A DNA stretch of 64,000 nt from Spongilla lacustris (lineage: Eukaryota > Porifera > Demospongiae > Spongillida > Spongillidae). This document shows positions 30,253 through 42,900 of the stretch, in pieces; the stretch's first letter is position 1; the number at the start of each line of letters is the position of its first letter. The stretch lies in the NCBI GenBank assembly GCA_949361645.1, contig OX442436.1, positions 4,418,087 to 4,482,086 of the forward strand, written 5' to 3'. The position numbers and the translations under genes are program-made. The notes beneath the pieces were generated by a model. That model worked only from the letters and a program-made list of their open reading frames with translations, had not been told where the DNA came from and did no database searches.

Positions 30253-33200
30253 GGACCAGTTTCAGTTGCTGATGCCACAACACCTACACAACTTCCTTCA
30301 GTTGCAGGAAATAGTGTTTTGCTAAATGTAAGTAGCTGTATTGTATTGTGTTGTGTCGTGTTGTGCTGTGTTGTGTTGTGTTGTGTTGTGTTGTGTTGTG
30401 TTGTGTTGTGTTGTGTTGTGTTGTGTTGTGTCGTGTTGTGTTGTGCTGTGTTGTGTTGTGTTGTGTTGTGTTGTTGCAATGCAATGCAATACATAGGAGT
30501 GGCTGCCAGTGCATTGCATTGTATTGTAATTGTATTGTATTGTACGTATGTCCATGTAGCCTGAAGTACCAACTAGAGAAATATTGCTAGTGCAGCTTCA
30601 AATGAAGGAAGAAGAAAATCGTCAACTAAGGATACAGCTGAAAATAGTACCAACTAGAGAAATATTGCTAGTGCAGCTTCAAATGAAGGAAGAAGAAAAT
30701 CGTCAACTAAGGATACAGCTGAAAGCCGCACTGGAGGCCATAGGAAGAAGCCATAGCTATGGAACTGATCCTAACATTGCCCGTATAAGAGGCCACCCTG
30801 AGGTACAAGATCTTGTCCATACTTGATTTTCAGTTCTCATCCTTCACAGTTACAGGAAGAGCATGTCGGAACCATCCTATCAACAGTTATTAAACCAGTG
30901 CCACAGGTTGAATTCTTGTTCCATGTTGTATACATATCTGACTATGTGCACAATTGTCCTTTGCAGGGAGAACCAGAACATGAGAGCAGTTTGGTTACCG
31001 AGTACCCTCTGCAGTGCCCAGAGCAACAATCCACAACTTCAAGTGCCAATAGACTGCAACAGGTACAGTGAATATCAGTAGTCATTTACAGCGCTATAAA
31101 GTTCACGCTGCCCAAAGAAACTTTTCATAATTTGTAACCTTTGAACTGCTTGATCTATAAGCAAGGATATTTTATTCCAATCAGCTGGCCAACATTTTTG
31201 ATGAATGTCACATTATTCTTTTGCAGTGATGCATGTAAACAGAGCTCAAAATACATGTCCATATGTATTTTGACCACTAGCTCTTGATAGAAAATAGTTA
31301 AGGGTTCAAATGCAAATGTGTTGCCTTATAAGTCAGTATACATAATTGATTCTGATTCTAGTTGAGCTGTGTTATGAAAAACTTTGGACTCATCGGTTTG
31401 ACTTACATGTAGGTTTATGAATGTGAGATCTCTGTAGAGTTTAATAAATATGTAGTCTGCCAGTACATATCATTAACAATTATTAAAACAGTCTACTTAA
31501 TTAATATAACAATATTATTTTGTATGCAACAACCCATATCCATTGGGCTTGGTTTCAAGTATACATACCTGGTCAAATATAATTCAGGAGGAGTATCTTT
31601 ACCTCTGTGGACTTTCAGCTATCGTTATGGTGGCTCACAAACCAAATTCACTTCATGCATGTACATGATTGCAAATTGGAAGGCCGATCAAGTATTAATA
31701 TAACTGCAGCTTCTGTAGTTAATAATTAAAATTATGATTCATGCAGTGTACATCACGGGTGTTTCACAGTGGACATTTACGGATATTTAGATGTCCAATT
31801 GCACATTTACGTAAAAATGATTTTGGTAGCTCATTAACGGGCTAACATACTCAAGGCCTGTTTCCGCTACAACCCAGTTTAACTACGCCTCTCTATTGAT
31901 AATTCCAAGCATAGTATTAGTCTAAGCACAAACCCAAATCAACTGCTCACATGTTTACAGCATCTCAACATACGGCGCAACGTTTCTAGTAATCACGTGC
32001 CCCTTAATTCGTTACGAGTGCATCTTTTGGTGGGCTATTTGTGAGGCTCTCGCACTTCCAGGTGAGTTGTGACGATAAAATACAGAATCTAGGGGCATTG
32101 TAAAACAATTAAAGCTGGGTCATATCTCGAGACGCGATATCTAGGGCATATAAAATCGCGGCTGAAATCTATGAATAATTATCAACATCTTGGTTTTTAT
32201 ATATGCTTTGCGATGGAGTTCCATAACAGTTAGCTTACAAAACATTACAGGGTGTGCGGTGGGAGGTTGGTGGTGGCAAATAAGTCAAAAAGAAGCATAT
32301 ACAACTCCATATTTTACAAAAAGGAGCTTAAACTAGCTTTTGGTATCAATGATCATATCGAGAACCACCCATAATCGTTCTGCAAACCGTGCAAGCTAAG
32401 GGGAGGGTGTTAAATGCTTTGAGGCAGAAAAAGCTAATACCATTTAAAAGTTTGGTCGTGCCCTGCAAGTGGAAAGCCCATACCATAGACAAGTGTCAAG
32501 TGAGTGAGATAACTGAATTAAATTGCATGATCACATTTAGGTTTGCCAGCATTTTGAGGTGCTGGTGAAAGGTGGTATGAAGAAAAAAAAGTGACAAAAC
32601 ATACTGCCAAATGTCAAGTGAATCACTACAGTCATTATTTACACATATTGGGTACATTGCACCAGTTTCGATTTCAACCAGTGTCCAGCCAGCTGCTGCA
32701 CAATCAGTTCCTGCCATCAACTATCTAAAGTGTCCACTCTGCCTTTGTATTCTGCACAGACCAGTAGAGCTACCGTGCCAAAGTCTTGTCTGTGCAGAAT
32801 GATATTGTTGGCAAACAACACGTTCCTGTTGCCCAACTCACCTTTAACTGCTGCCAGCATAAACGCAGCTCCTGACGTCTTCTTGTCCCTCCTAAGTGAT
32901 GTATTGCTTCAATGCAACTCATGTAACAGCCCTTCCAGCAGGAGCATACCTCTCACATGTTTGCAACACCATCTCCTCCATGTGGTACTGAGGTAAACGT
33001 ACCATCTGTAATTCAAAATTCAAAGAATGAAAGCCCAGAGCCCAAATGTTTTGCAGATTCAATCTGAGGGGGTGGGGGGGGGGGGGGGGGGTGGGGGGGT
33101 GGAAGAGTAAGTAAATTTGTACAGCAATAATAATTACATGAACTACTCACCATCATTCCAGCCAATAACTCTTGTAAGGGTTACAAAAGGTCAAGGCCGA

Positions 33201-36200
33201 AGTTAAGCATCAAAGCCGGTGAGCTTTTAGTCATCGCCTTCAACAAGTGAGGCACATACTGAATGATGATTGGTGTATACAAAATGTGGCCCAGCAATAT
33301 CCTGTTCTCCTCATAGATGCTCAGCAGGTTGCAGACACATTTGAAGGGGCATTTGCTAGGCTTGGAGCATGCCACTCCATCCATGACCAATGTTTTGTAA
33401 CTGACAGATGAGAAATGTGGAGAGGGAGTTAGGATATAGCAACATGATATCATAGCTGTGGATGGGTATTAACTATGTGATCATTTTTCGCTATTGTTTC
33501 CATTCTGAACTACTTTAGAACCAATTTCCCCATGGCCAATGAAAATATCTCACCCAAAATGCACCTATTAGAAGAGCACACAGTTGAGTGGGTGAGAAGA
33601 TACAACTGACGATTTGGCATGCTGGGTGAACAAGGTGCTGAATCAATTCACCGGCGATTCAACGCACCGAACACCAACTACAGTTCAATTAGCATTTCAA
33701 CGCACTGAACACAATCTACAGTACGGTGTATCGTCAAAGAGCGCTTGCTCCTGACTCAATCCGTGCTCAGCCACCACACACAAATAGAGCAAAATGTACG
33801 CCGGCCAAAACACGTTGCTGCTTCATAGCATAGTGGATTTATACCGGGCCGGTATTCACGTAGGCCTACGCTCCCTCCATACATGCGCGCAGCACACTTG
33901 ACAATGTTTGCACGTTACTTTTTGAAGCATACAAATCGCGTCTCAGAAAATAAGTACCATAAAACGAAAGCTCGATCTATGTACAATACTTCTGTAAAAG
34001 CCGTTTTTCAACTGGAAGTGCACACGTTGGAGAGTAACTAGTTTTTAAAACCTACCTCCGCGTAAGTAGGCCGCTTTTGAACGACACTTCTCCCGACCCT
34101 AACATTCTTTGATGCCCAAACACACCTTGTTCAGTAGAGCACAGTTTTATCTTCAACAATACCTCGTCTAAAAGGTCATCACGTGTTCCATTCAGTAACT
34201 GTACAGCGAATTCCAACGGGTGCAAATCATTACAACCGTTGCTAGGTGAGATAATTGCCATTTCAAAATTTCGGGGCGTAGGTCTGAATGTCCACCAATT
34301 CAATGGATTGAAACACCCGTGACATGTGCATAGAGCCCTCGCCCCGCCCCCTGCTCTCATAGCTGTATCCTGAAACAATAATCTGAGAAGCAGTAATGTA
34401 TCAACTTGCACACTCATAAAAATATTATACATAGGTTTTATATGTTGGGGTGTGTTGGTTAAATTTTGTGCAATGGAGCAAACACACTTTGTCCTTTCAG
34501 TATGATAATATACATGTATATGTAGGCTGCTCAAAACTGCATGTGCATGTGAGGATTGTGATAATGCATAATAATTCCTGACAACACTATTACCTCTAAA
34601 AATTTAATTATGACCCAATTCAATAGATTAACATTCTTTTTTACTAGCAGGCTTCATTAACTCAGTTATAATGTTATTATTTACATGTACACCGGCAATA
34701 TCATCGACTTGCATGTATATGCATTTAGTTGTAATGCACAGTTTTTTGGATGTAGGATTAATCATAGTGCACCCAGTATATATGATGGGGTGCTGTGTAG
34801 GATATGTTTTAGCTGCATAAACCATTACACACCAGTTAGCAAACACTCACCATTGTATCTGCATGTATTCACAATTACATTTCTTTTGTTCATATGATCA
34901 GCATCAATAATATATATTGTGATTGTTGCTTATGTGTGTGTGTGTGTGTGTGTATGTGTGTGTGTGTTTTGTCATGAAATGAGAAAGAGTAATGCAATGA
35001 TGATCGATGATAAATATACAATTCATATCTAGCAATGTACAAAGCCAGAGAAAGGGAAATCATTGTGGGGCAGATTAAAAGCACACCCATCTTGCTTCAG
35101 TGTACTTGGTACTTTTATGTTTCAATTTGTTAGTAAAGTTCCACATGTTTCAATTCCAATCACCAGGACAAATGCTTACATGAGAAAGCTGGCCTTGATC
35201 TTGACAAAGCTGGCATTGATCCTGAGAAAGCTGGCCTTGATCCTGACAAAGCTGGCCTTGATCCTGAGAAAGCTGGCTATGATCTTGAGAAAGCTGGCCT
35301 TGATCCTGACAAAGCTGGCTATGATCTTGAGAAAGCTGGCCTTGATCCTGAGAAAGCTGGCTATGATCTTGAGAAAGCTGGCCTTGATCCTGACAAAGCT
35401 GGCCTTGATCCTGAAAAAGCTGGCCTTGATCTTGAGAAAGCTGGCTATGATCTTGAGAAAGCTGGCATTGATCCTGACAAAACTGGCATTGATCCTGACA
35501 ATGCTGACTATGATCTTGAGAAAGCTGGCTATGATCTTGAAAAAGCTGGCCTTGATCCTGACAAAGCTGGCCTTGATCTTGAGAAAGCTGGCTATGATCC
35601 TGAGAAAGCTGGCCTTGATCCTGAAAGCATTTTTGAGAGAAATAGAGAGATTGAAAACCTCAGAGCTGAAGTTCAGCACTTGCGTGTACAGATAAAGATG
35701 ATCGAGCGTCCGTTGAAGGTAGATTTAACATACTCCCTGAAACGAGTAGGGGTGATGTGTATTATTATTTGATGGATGCACATTCACTGTTGCAACAAGA
35801 TATAAAAAATTAAAATAAAATTGGTGATATAGGGTTTGTAGACAGATGTGTAAAAAGTATGGAAACAAGGGATTACGGAATTATAAATTCATTTATTATG
35901 GACCTACATTATTTAGCAAATCTACTTGCCTGAAATTGCTGATGAATTCCTTGTTTCCTTACTTTCAGTTTTACTCAATTGGTGTCTACAAATTATGCAT
36001 TACTAATTTTATTTGATTAAGTTTTATGTCTTGTGCATTTGTATTACTATGTAAGACTTTGTGCTGCATTACTGTAGGGAAGAACTGAATCAGAAGTGAC
36101 TATTCCCAACAAAGATAACCTGTTCCTTGAATTTGGGCCCTCTTATTCTGATGCTCCAAACCGCTTCAATTCTCCTGTGCTTGACCTAACTCTTCAGTCA

Positions 36201-37991
36201 GAGTTCGATAAACTACATGAACTGGGCCTTAAAGGAAAGGATATTGCCATAGCCTTGCTAGGCCCTAAGTGCAGTCGAAATCACTTGAAGAATATTATTG
36301 CAGAGTTTCCACGTGCAAAGAGTCAGCATGATGATGCTGATACACAAAATGGAAATTTTCTTCATAATTTATTGCAGCATCTTGTTCCTGAAGCTTCTTT
36401 GATACTTTGTCACACCACATTTGATGTTAAGTGCACTCAGATTGATCAAAAGGTGCATAATGAGGCTCTTCAGTGGATCAGAAATAACCAAGAAGAATGG
36501 ATGGAGCAGCACAAGTTGAAGGGCATCTTTGTATGCATACCGTATGGTGGCAAATACAATGCGTGTGGGGAGAAGGTTGTAAATGACGCTCTAGCCAAGG
36601 GAATTCTTTTGGTGTGTGCAGCTGGCTGCAGGGATACTGGCATCGCTTTCCCTGCTTGCCTAGGACCTCCTGTGAGCTGTGGTGCTGCTGATGGAGATCG
36701 TGCAGCCACATATTCACCTCAAGGGAGGGAGTTGGACTTGGTCATTCAAAGTTTTGTTCGTGGTGAGAACTACTTTGTAGCTGGAACTGCAATTGCTGCT
36801 GTAATAGCTACAGCTCAGCTGGTCATACTTGTCCAGTACATAGTACAGCAGTTAGAATGTTGTTGTCCACACATGGCTGTGCTAAAAGAGGTGTTGTTGT
36901 TGTCATCAAGATCAGAACCCCATAGTCATGATCTTGGACATGGCACTCTTGAAGTACATTCTATCATCACAAGGCCAAGTGATCTAATTAAGAATAAGCT
37001 AGACCACATCTGTGATCAGCGGGACAGAATGGGGCCCATGCCTGGCTTTGATGAAAAGGATGCCATATCTGCTTCAAAAATATTATCCTCTGACTCACTT
37101 AATGAACATTGGAAGGTAAATTCAGTTGGCAAATCATTTCCATCCCTGAAAGGCAAAGGTAAGATTGTAGCTCTGATTGATGATGACTTTGGCAAACTGA
37201 TAGCTACTAGTGCAAAGTCTTGCACCATTTCAGGCAAGGACCTTCTAGAGCATAAGGATATTAAGCAGTTGTGCAAAAAGTCTCATGGTGTGCAGTGTGC
37301 TGTGGTGGTAGCACACATTGCACCTGAAGTGAAGCTGCTGCTAGTCCATGACGACGAGGATGAGAATGTGTTAACCCTGATAAAGAACAAGGGTGCACAC
37401 GTTTTGGCCATCACAGCTACAGTTTATGATACCTATGATTATGAGTACAGCCACTCTCTTAACCACCTTGCACGAAGATGTGTAGTTGTGTGCGCTGCTG
37501 GGAACGAAGGAAAGACGGATGCGCACAGTACTTTGGCCTACCCTGGACGACATGGCGATGTTCTAACAATTGGAGCTTGTGATATATCAGGTAACAAGAT
37601 TGGCCTGAGCTCATATGGCAGAGAACTGGACTTCATGGCTCCTGGCCGCTTCAGCATTGCAAACCCCACAGGTGCAGCTGGGACATCTCTAGCTGCACCA
37701 GCTGCTGCAGCGGAGATAGCATTGATTTTGGAGTACATTGACCAAACCTGCACTGGAGAAATCCCAGCTCTAGGGGAGAAAAATGAGTGGGCAGAAATTA
37801 AAGTTGCAGAGCTGGCCCAAAATACTCAGCAGATGCGACATATCCTTCGCTGTCCTCAACTTCAGCTGTGTCAGTCACCGACAAAGCACAGCCCTGACGA
37901 GGGTCATGGAATGTTGCTCATACACAATCTTTCCACTGTGACCCCTGCAGGAATTGTGGATGTGATTAAAAAGTTCCATTCAGACTGTTAG
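30253..37991 (+). CDS. Coiled-coil / heptad-repeat protein with tandem subtilisin-like domains (5' end not found)
   Basis: Phase-0 exons: 30253-30327, 30560-30802, about 30850-30906, 30967-31062, 35167-35718 and 36078-37991 (stop), 978 residues seen. Exon 2 carries an exact 81-bp duplication of a charged coiled-coil unit (VQLQMKEEENRQLRIQLK). Exon 5 has 21 KAGxDx(D/E) heptads, then a coiled coil (REIENLRAEVQHLRVQIKMI). The last exon (637 residues) holds two subtilase (S8) folds. In domain 1 the oxyanion Asn is Cys (CAAGC, codon 36627) and the Ser is Ala (GTAIAA, codon 36789), so it should be inactive. Domain 2 keeps Asp (ALIDDDF, 37179), His (KSHG, 37284), Asn (CAAGNEG, 37503) and Ser (GTSLAAP, 37686), so it is probably active. 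No signal peptide or propeptide is visible, so an intracellular protease is inferred. Linking exons 30253-31062 to 35167 rests on phase and strand only. Confidence 0.82.
30344..30474. repeat. (TTGTG)n pentanucleotide microsatellite
   Basis: About 26 nearly perfect TTGTG units in the first intron seen of the subtilase gene. A short TGCAATGCAA tract follows. Confidence 0.96.
31063..32610. other. Intron or intergenic, nothing recognised
   Basis: AT-rich; no convincing exon on either strand. Confidence 0.4.
32611..32996 (+). pseudogene. Decayed RING-finger gene fragment
   Basis: The frame starting at 32611 encodes LKCPLCLCILHRPVELPC then QSLVCAE, a C3HC4-like zinc-binding pattern, followed by TGA at 32800 where a Cys is expected. 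The same frame then reads YCWQTTRSCCP. A second frame continues with APDVFLSLLSDVLLQCNSC and LTCLQHHL, a second cysteine/histidine cluster. The sequence order (RING, then FLSLL..VLLQC) recalls the N-terminal zinc region of RAG1-like and related invertebrate RING proteins. At least one nonsense change and one frameshift indicate a pseudogene. Family assignment is tentative. Confidence 0.55.
33070..33103. repeat. Poly-G tract
   Basis: Run of G with two interrupting T bases, a likely slippage-prone and assembly-uncertain site. Confidence 0.9.
33151..33400 (-). pseudogene. Possible ABCA-like exon with an in-frame stop
   Basis: A 250-nt minus-strand segment with a good acceptor (catctgtcag) and donor (ATGATG|gtgagt). 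It encodes CVCNLLSIYEENRILLGHIL, then YTPIII and NFGLDLL, a TAA stop, and PLQELLAGMM. The phrase LLxGxILYTP resembles the extracellular loop of ABCA transporters. The internal stop and lack of partner exons suggest a relic or a chance match. Confidence 0.3.
34056..34369 (-). other. Possible exon of unknown gene
   Basis: A 314-nt minus-strand segment open throughout, bounded by a good acceptor (tgtttcag|GATACAG) and donor (CGGAG|gtaggt). The encoded sequence (for example WWTFRPTPRNFEMAIISPSN and LLDEVLLKIKLC) matches no family I recognise. It could belong with the 33151-33400 segment or be a non-coding RNA exon. Confidence 0.3.
34936..34966. repeat. Short (GT)n tract
   Basis: Dinucleotide run upstream of the heptad-repeat exon. 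Confidence 0.9.
35179..35628 (+). repeat. 21-bp coding minisatellite encoding KAGxDx(D/E) heptads
   Basis: Twenty-one in-register copies plus partial edges of AAAGCTGGCCTTGATCCTGA and one more base. Substitutions fall mainly at positions giving Leu/Tyr/Ile, Pro/Leu and Asp/Glu. The unit length is a multiple of three, so copy-number change would keep the protein frame. Confidence 0.95.
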
Positions 37992-39970
37992 AGTGACAAG
38001 CATACAAGCTTTGTATGCAGATGAATATTTAGGACATGTTCTGCAATTCTAGCAGACCAGATATTGAATTGTTTGCATATGACCCTGGTCCGGTCCATCG
38101 CCTGAGCCATCCTGGCCAGGGAGCTCCCACCCTCCTAACTGTTTATGTTTGTGTTTGGTGTAATGTAAATGAAGGCTATTGTTTGCAAACATGAAATGAA
38201 TAATGATGCATGCGGGAAAGGGCTACTAAATTAGTGCATGTATTACTGTGCATGAAACAAAAAATGCCATAAATTTCAAAATAACAAGAAAGTGTCTTTT
38301 AAATAAATTAATTAAAAACAAGCTCCCTGCAAATCAATGCATTGGAAATGAGTGGCAGCAATTATGAGAAGTAGTCACACTGTTAGTGTGATGTAAAGTG
38401 CAAGGTGAGCATGAGGTGTTCTGTTATAAGGGAAAAGGAGAAAGTTCCTGCCGTGAAACCATTTTGTGATACAGTGATTCTATTTACCAGTAGAAACCAA
38501 TATAATTATAATTATAATAGTATGAATAATGATATATATTTATACTGGTTTCTAAACGAGCTTTCATTATTAAATGCATTTATTCTCTATCAGCAATATT
38601 AAAAACCAGATGGGTGTGACTAGCATTTGCAGATGAGTTCATTTTTTTGTACTGTAAAATGCCATCAAGCGCTGGTTGTGAGGGGACAGTCCCATCCTAT
38701 AAAAACAGAAGAATAAACAGATATCATTTATGTTCAGTGAAATGGAAAAGGAAGGAAACAAAATTGCACTGAGTACAACCTTCCATTATGCTATGCATAT
38801 GCAGGGTAATTATATATAAGATGATGTCTCATGCATCTTTCATTATGCCATAAGATAATGGCTGTACTGTACCATAATCAGTGAATAAAAGATTTGTATC
38901 ATTGGTGGCATTGAAATAATATATTGTAAAATCACACACATTACATACTTAGACATTACTGTACACAGTGAGGTGAGGAGGTGACTGTATACAATCTGTT
39001 TGCGTTGCAAATATAAACATATGACTTCTATAATAGGAATGGTACTAAGTAACTTGCCACCACTTCATTGCTGCTAAATGCATGGCCACAAGTGTACTAA
39101 AGTATTTCGTGTCAACTCAAAGGCAACCCTAAGGAGAATATTAAGTTCAAGATTCCAATGCTTTGTCCTATTCATCATTGCAATAAGCGGTAACATTTTG
39201 CAATGATATGTTGCACACGATTTGCATGAGTATAAATTGACGGAGAAATGCAACGAACCACTGATGCATATGATTGTCTGGATTCTTACATTCGGCACAC
39301 AGCCCATTAGATTGTGAGGAGTAGTCAACCATGATCCATTTCTAACTTTCATACCATGCACCACACCTATGCTCATGTACCACAAACTTGCACACTGACA
39401 CACATGCACCAGACACACCAGACAACTGGCCATACATGTAGCACTTTATGGGGCTGATATGAGTTCTTCAATGGTCACCTGTCTCAGAGGCCTCACTCAT
39501 TAAATATTCAAATGTATGTGATCAAGGGTGCGGACTGGTATACGAAATGGGACTACTAGTACCGCGATTACATGTAGGCTACTGACGTACTGTACAGCGC
39601 TAATACGGAGAGCTGTTTAATGTGCGTATATACTGTATGTGTATTAAGATTAATTCAGCTTCAGGGACCGGCCAGGTGTCATGAATTTCAGACAAATGTG
39701 TTTCACTGAGACCTGAAGCCGAATTTACTAAGTTGGCACGACGCTTAAATCGGGACTGACCTTTCTATTAAGACAAAGGGATTACCTGTAAGATAAATTG
39801 AGAACTGCAATTGAAAAATGTACGTGTGTATTGAATACGTTTACTCGTTTACGTTATTACTATAACGACAGTTGATAGACTACAGCATATACCAAAAGTT
39901 GCAAAATAAAATTTCATACCACTGTGCGCATGCGTTGAACACGTAACAAAAAATTTGGAGGGAAAAAGCA
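37992..39970. other. Intergenic, nothing recognised
   Basis: Separates the subtilase stop from the TUT start. AT-rich with AATAAA-like motifs (for example 38884-38889) that could serve polyadenylation. No supported exon. Confidence 0.5.
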
Positions 39971-42900
39971 ATGGCAGCGGTTACGATAAGTAGTGGCAGT
40001 GACTGTGTAGTGCGCATGGGGGATGTAAAGTGCAAGGTGAGGACTAATTAGGTGTAGGCATATGAAGGCACGCAAAGGTTCGGTCCATAGGTGCAGAAAA
40101 AGTACAGAGACAATGAGTTTTATTGCACGTGCTGCTGTTCTGGGCTGAATAACAAGTCCTCCGTTCAGAGTCATCGCAACAGCAGGAAGCACAAGGAAAA
40201 CGAGGAGGTTTGCCGCTCTGAGTGTGCATGGGTGTGTGTGCGTGTGAGCATAGACTATGGTGTGAACTTCGCACGTGTATAGTCCGGGTACTCGACCCTG
40301 TGTTGGAACTAAATATTTACGGTGATGGAATTTTTGGCACAGATATGTTTGTTCTGAAAATCTATTCCAGAAAATGTGAAGTGGCAGGTGTTAAAATGCA
40401 CTTTATGAATGAACGCAGAGAAAAAAAATGTAGATTAACCAAGTACAAGTAATTAAGCGCTCATTGTGAAACAAGGTTTTATAAGTACAATAATTTAATT
40501 CTCAGGCTGCTTGGATTGTGTCTGTGTTGCAAAACCTTTCCACTACATGTGTGTTTGCCGAGCGTCTCCATGGTATCACTGAGTTGGTGGAGGGTGTGTA
40601 CCTGGAGCATGCTGCGGCAGCCGTGGGCCAGCTGGAGGTGAGGAAGGAGATAGTCACAGAGCTCCAGGAGATTGTGGGAGCTGTTATGCCAGGTAAAAAG
40701 AGGGAGTGTTTTAACTTTATTTTGATGCCTCGAAGTCCTTACTTGGAATGTTGAATTACAACTGATTGGTTGTTTTTTTGCAGAGGTTGTGTTAAAGCTG
40801 TTTGGTTCTAGTCAGACGCGGTTTGCCCTCACCACCAGTGATGTGAACATATTTCTGGACTTCCCTGACAGCAGTGGCACTCGAGTATGTAGCCTCTGCA
40901 TTACATTGTACTGTTCTGTTTTTCAAGCGCTCATGGTGGGCCTGTACGTGTGCATGCCTGATGGAATCCACATGTGCATGCCTGATGGAATCCACACGTG
41001 CATGCCTGATGGAATCCACATGTGCATGCCTGATGGAATCCACACGTGCATGCCTGATGGAATCCACATGTGTATGCCTGATGGAATCCACACTTGCATG
41101 CCTGATGGAATCCACGTGTACATGCCTGATGGAATCCACTTGTGCATGCCTGATGGAATCCACACGTGCATGCCTGATGGAATCCACACGTGCATGCCTG
41201 ATGGAATCCACATGTGCATGCCTGATGGAATCCACATGTGCATGCCTGATGGAATCCACGTGTACATGCCTGATGGAATCCACATGTGCATGCCTGATGG
41301 AATCCACACGTGCATGCCTGATGGAATCCACATGTGTATGCCTGATGGAATCCACACTTGCATGCCTGATGGAATCCACGTGTACATGCCTGATGGAATC
41401 CACATGTGCATGCCTGATGGAATCCACATGTGCATGCCTGATGGAATCCACACGTGCATGCCTGATGGAATCCATGGTTGGTCATCATGTTGCATACAGA
41501 AAAACTCTTTGCAGTGGAAATGAGAACTGGGCCATTGCTTTGTGGTTTTCATTTCGATTTTGGGTGGAAGGAGGTATACAATCTCTATTTAAAAAGTGCT
41601 CAGATACGTGTACTTACTTGTGCATGTATTTTTAAAAATGATTTACAAGTGTAAGTTGTTATACAGCTGTTCTTGCGAGATTAATATGCAGGTATGAATG
41701 TGCACAATTTCATTACAGTGCATGTACATTCTCTGCTACTAGTGTGAAATCTTGAGGGCCTTCCTGGCATTAGTCCGATCTAAATGTAAGTGTCTGTCTG
41801 GAAACGTTATCTTAATCCACAAGTATGTGTTTAGAAATGTTCTCACTAGTGTTGTCTGTTCTGTACATTATGTTGTACTGCTTGATGCTAGTTTGTCTCC
41901 AGCTGTCGTTTTGTTGTTTATCATTTGTTCCAAACAGCAGAGATTTACGACTCTGTGGAAGAGGATTTCTTTGCGTTCAATAAGATCCCTCGCATACTGC
42001 TGCGACATAAGAAAAGGTTAGGCTTTAGTCTGTGTGCTGGTATTCTAGACGTTGACATTTGACAACAACCGCAGTGGTCTTCTGTGTGATGTTCGCATCA
42101 TGGACTCTCAAGTAAGTGGTTGTATCAGTTACCAATGACTCCATTGCAGTGGAGCAATGTGTTCCATTACAGCAGTATATGAGTGGATGCATTATGTTAG
42201 AATGTACACTGAACATATGTGTGTAGTAGTATTCAGTGCAGTCAGCCTCCATCAGTGACCGTTTATAATACATGCCCTTTCTTTTTTTTTTAGCCAGCAT
42301 CCATTGCTGCCTTACTTTGCAAATACGCGTCCATTGATGAGAGGGTTGTGAAGCTGGGTACTGTGTTTAGACAATGGGCCAAGGTAAGCATACTGTGTGT
42401 GGGGGTGGGGGGTGGGGGTACATTGTGTCACTTGTTTCTATTGAGGTTTTGGAATCAGAATGTAATTGGGTTGATTGAAATTGAACTTAGGTATGCCTTA
42501 CATCAATTTTTGTATAGTGCTATACAAAAATTGATGTAAGGCATACTAAAATTCCATCAACTCAATTCTACATTTTGTGGACCTGTTTTGTGGATTGTTA
42601 TTTGGTTTGGAATTTACGCTCAGTAATGTTCTCCCACCCACACACACACCCAATACATGTACATGCAGTTGTGTCAAGTGGACAGGCAGGACGCTGGTCA
42701 CTACCCACCCCATATGTTTGTTGTGATGGTTGTACATTTCCTTCAACAGAGGCAACCTCCCGTACTGCCCATACTTCACGAGGTACAGTTCTGTGTGGCC
42801 ATGATTTGTACATGTAAAATGTGCAAACTTTTGTAATGATGCTAAAAGTTTGTATTGTGTATGACAGCATATACATACATACATAGCAGTATGAGGCCAT

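Noticed and set aside
39074..39433. 119-codon minus-strand ORF
   Set aside because: No splice context, no family resemblance, biased His/Cys composition.
40949..41473. Possible CRISPR array (regular repeats of 24 bp)
   Set aside because: Units are contiguous with no unique spacers, in a eukaryotic intron. The same applies to the arrays at 8218, 10734 and 19434.
40792..41635. Several 185-253-codon frames on both strands
   Set aside because: Produced by the 24-bp repeat, whose length is a multiple of three. Only the part before 40884 matches TUT.
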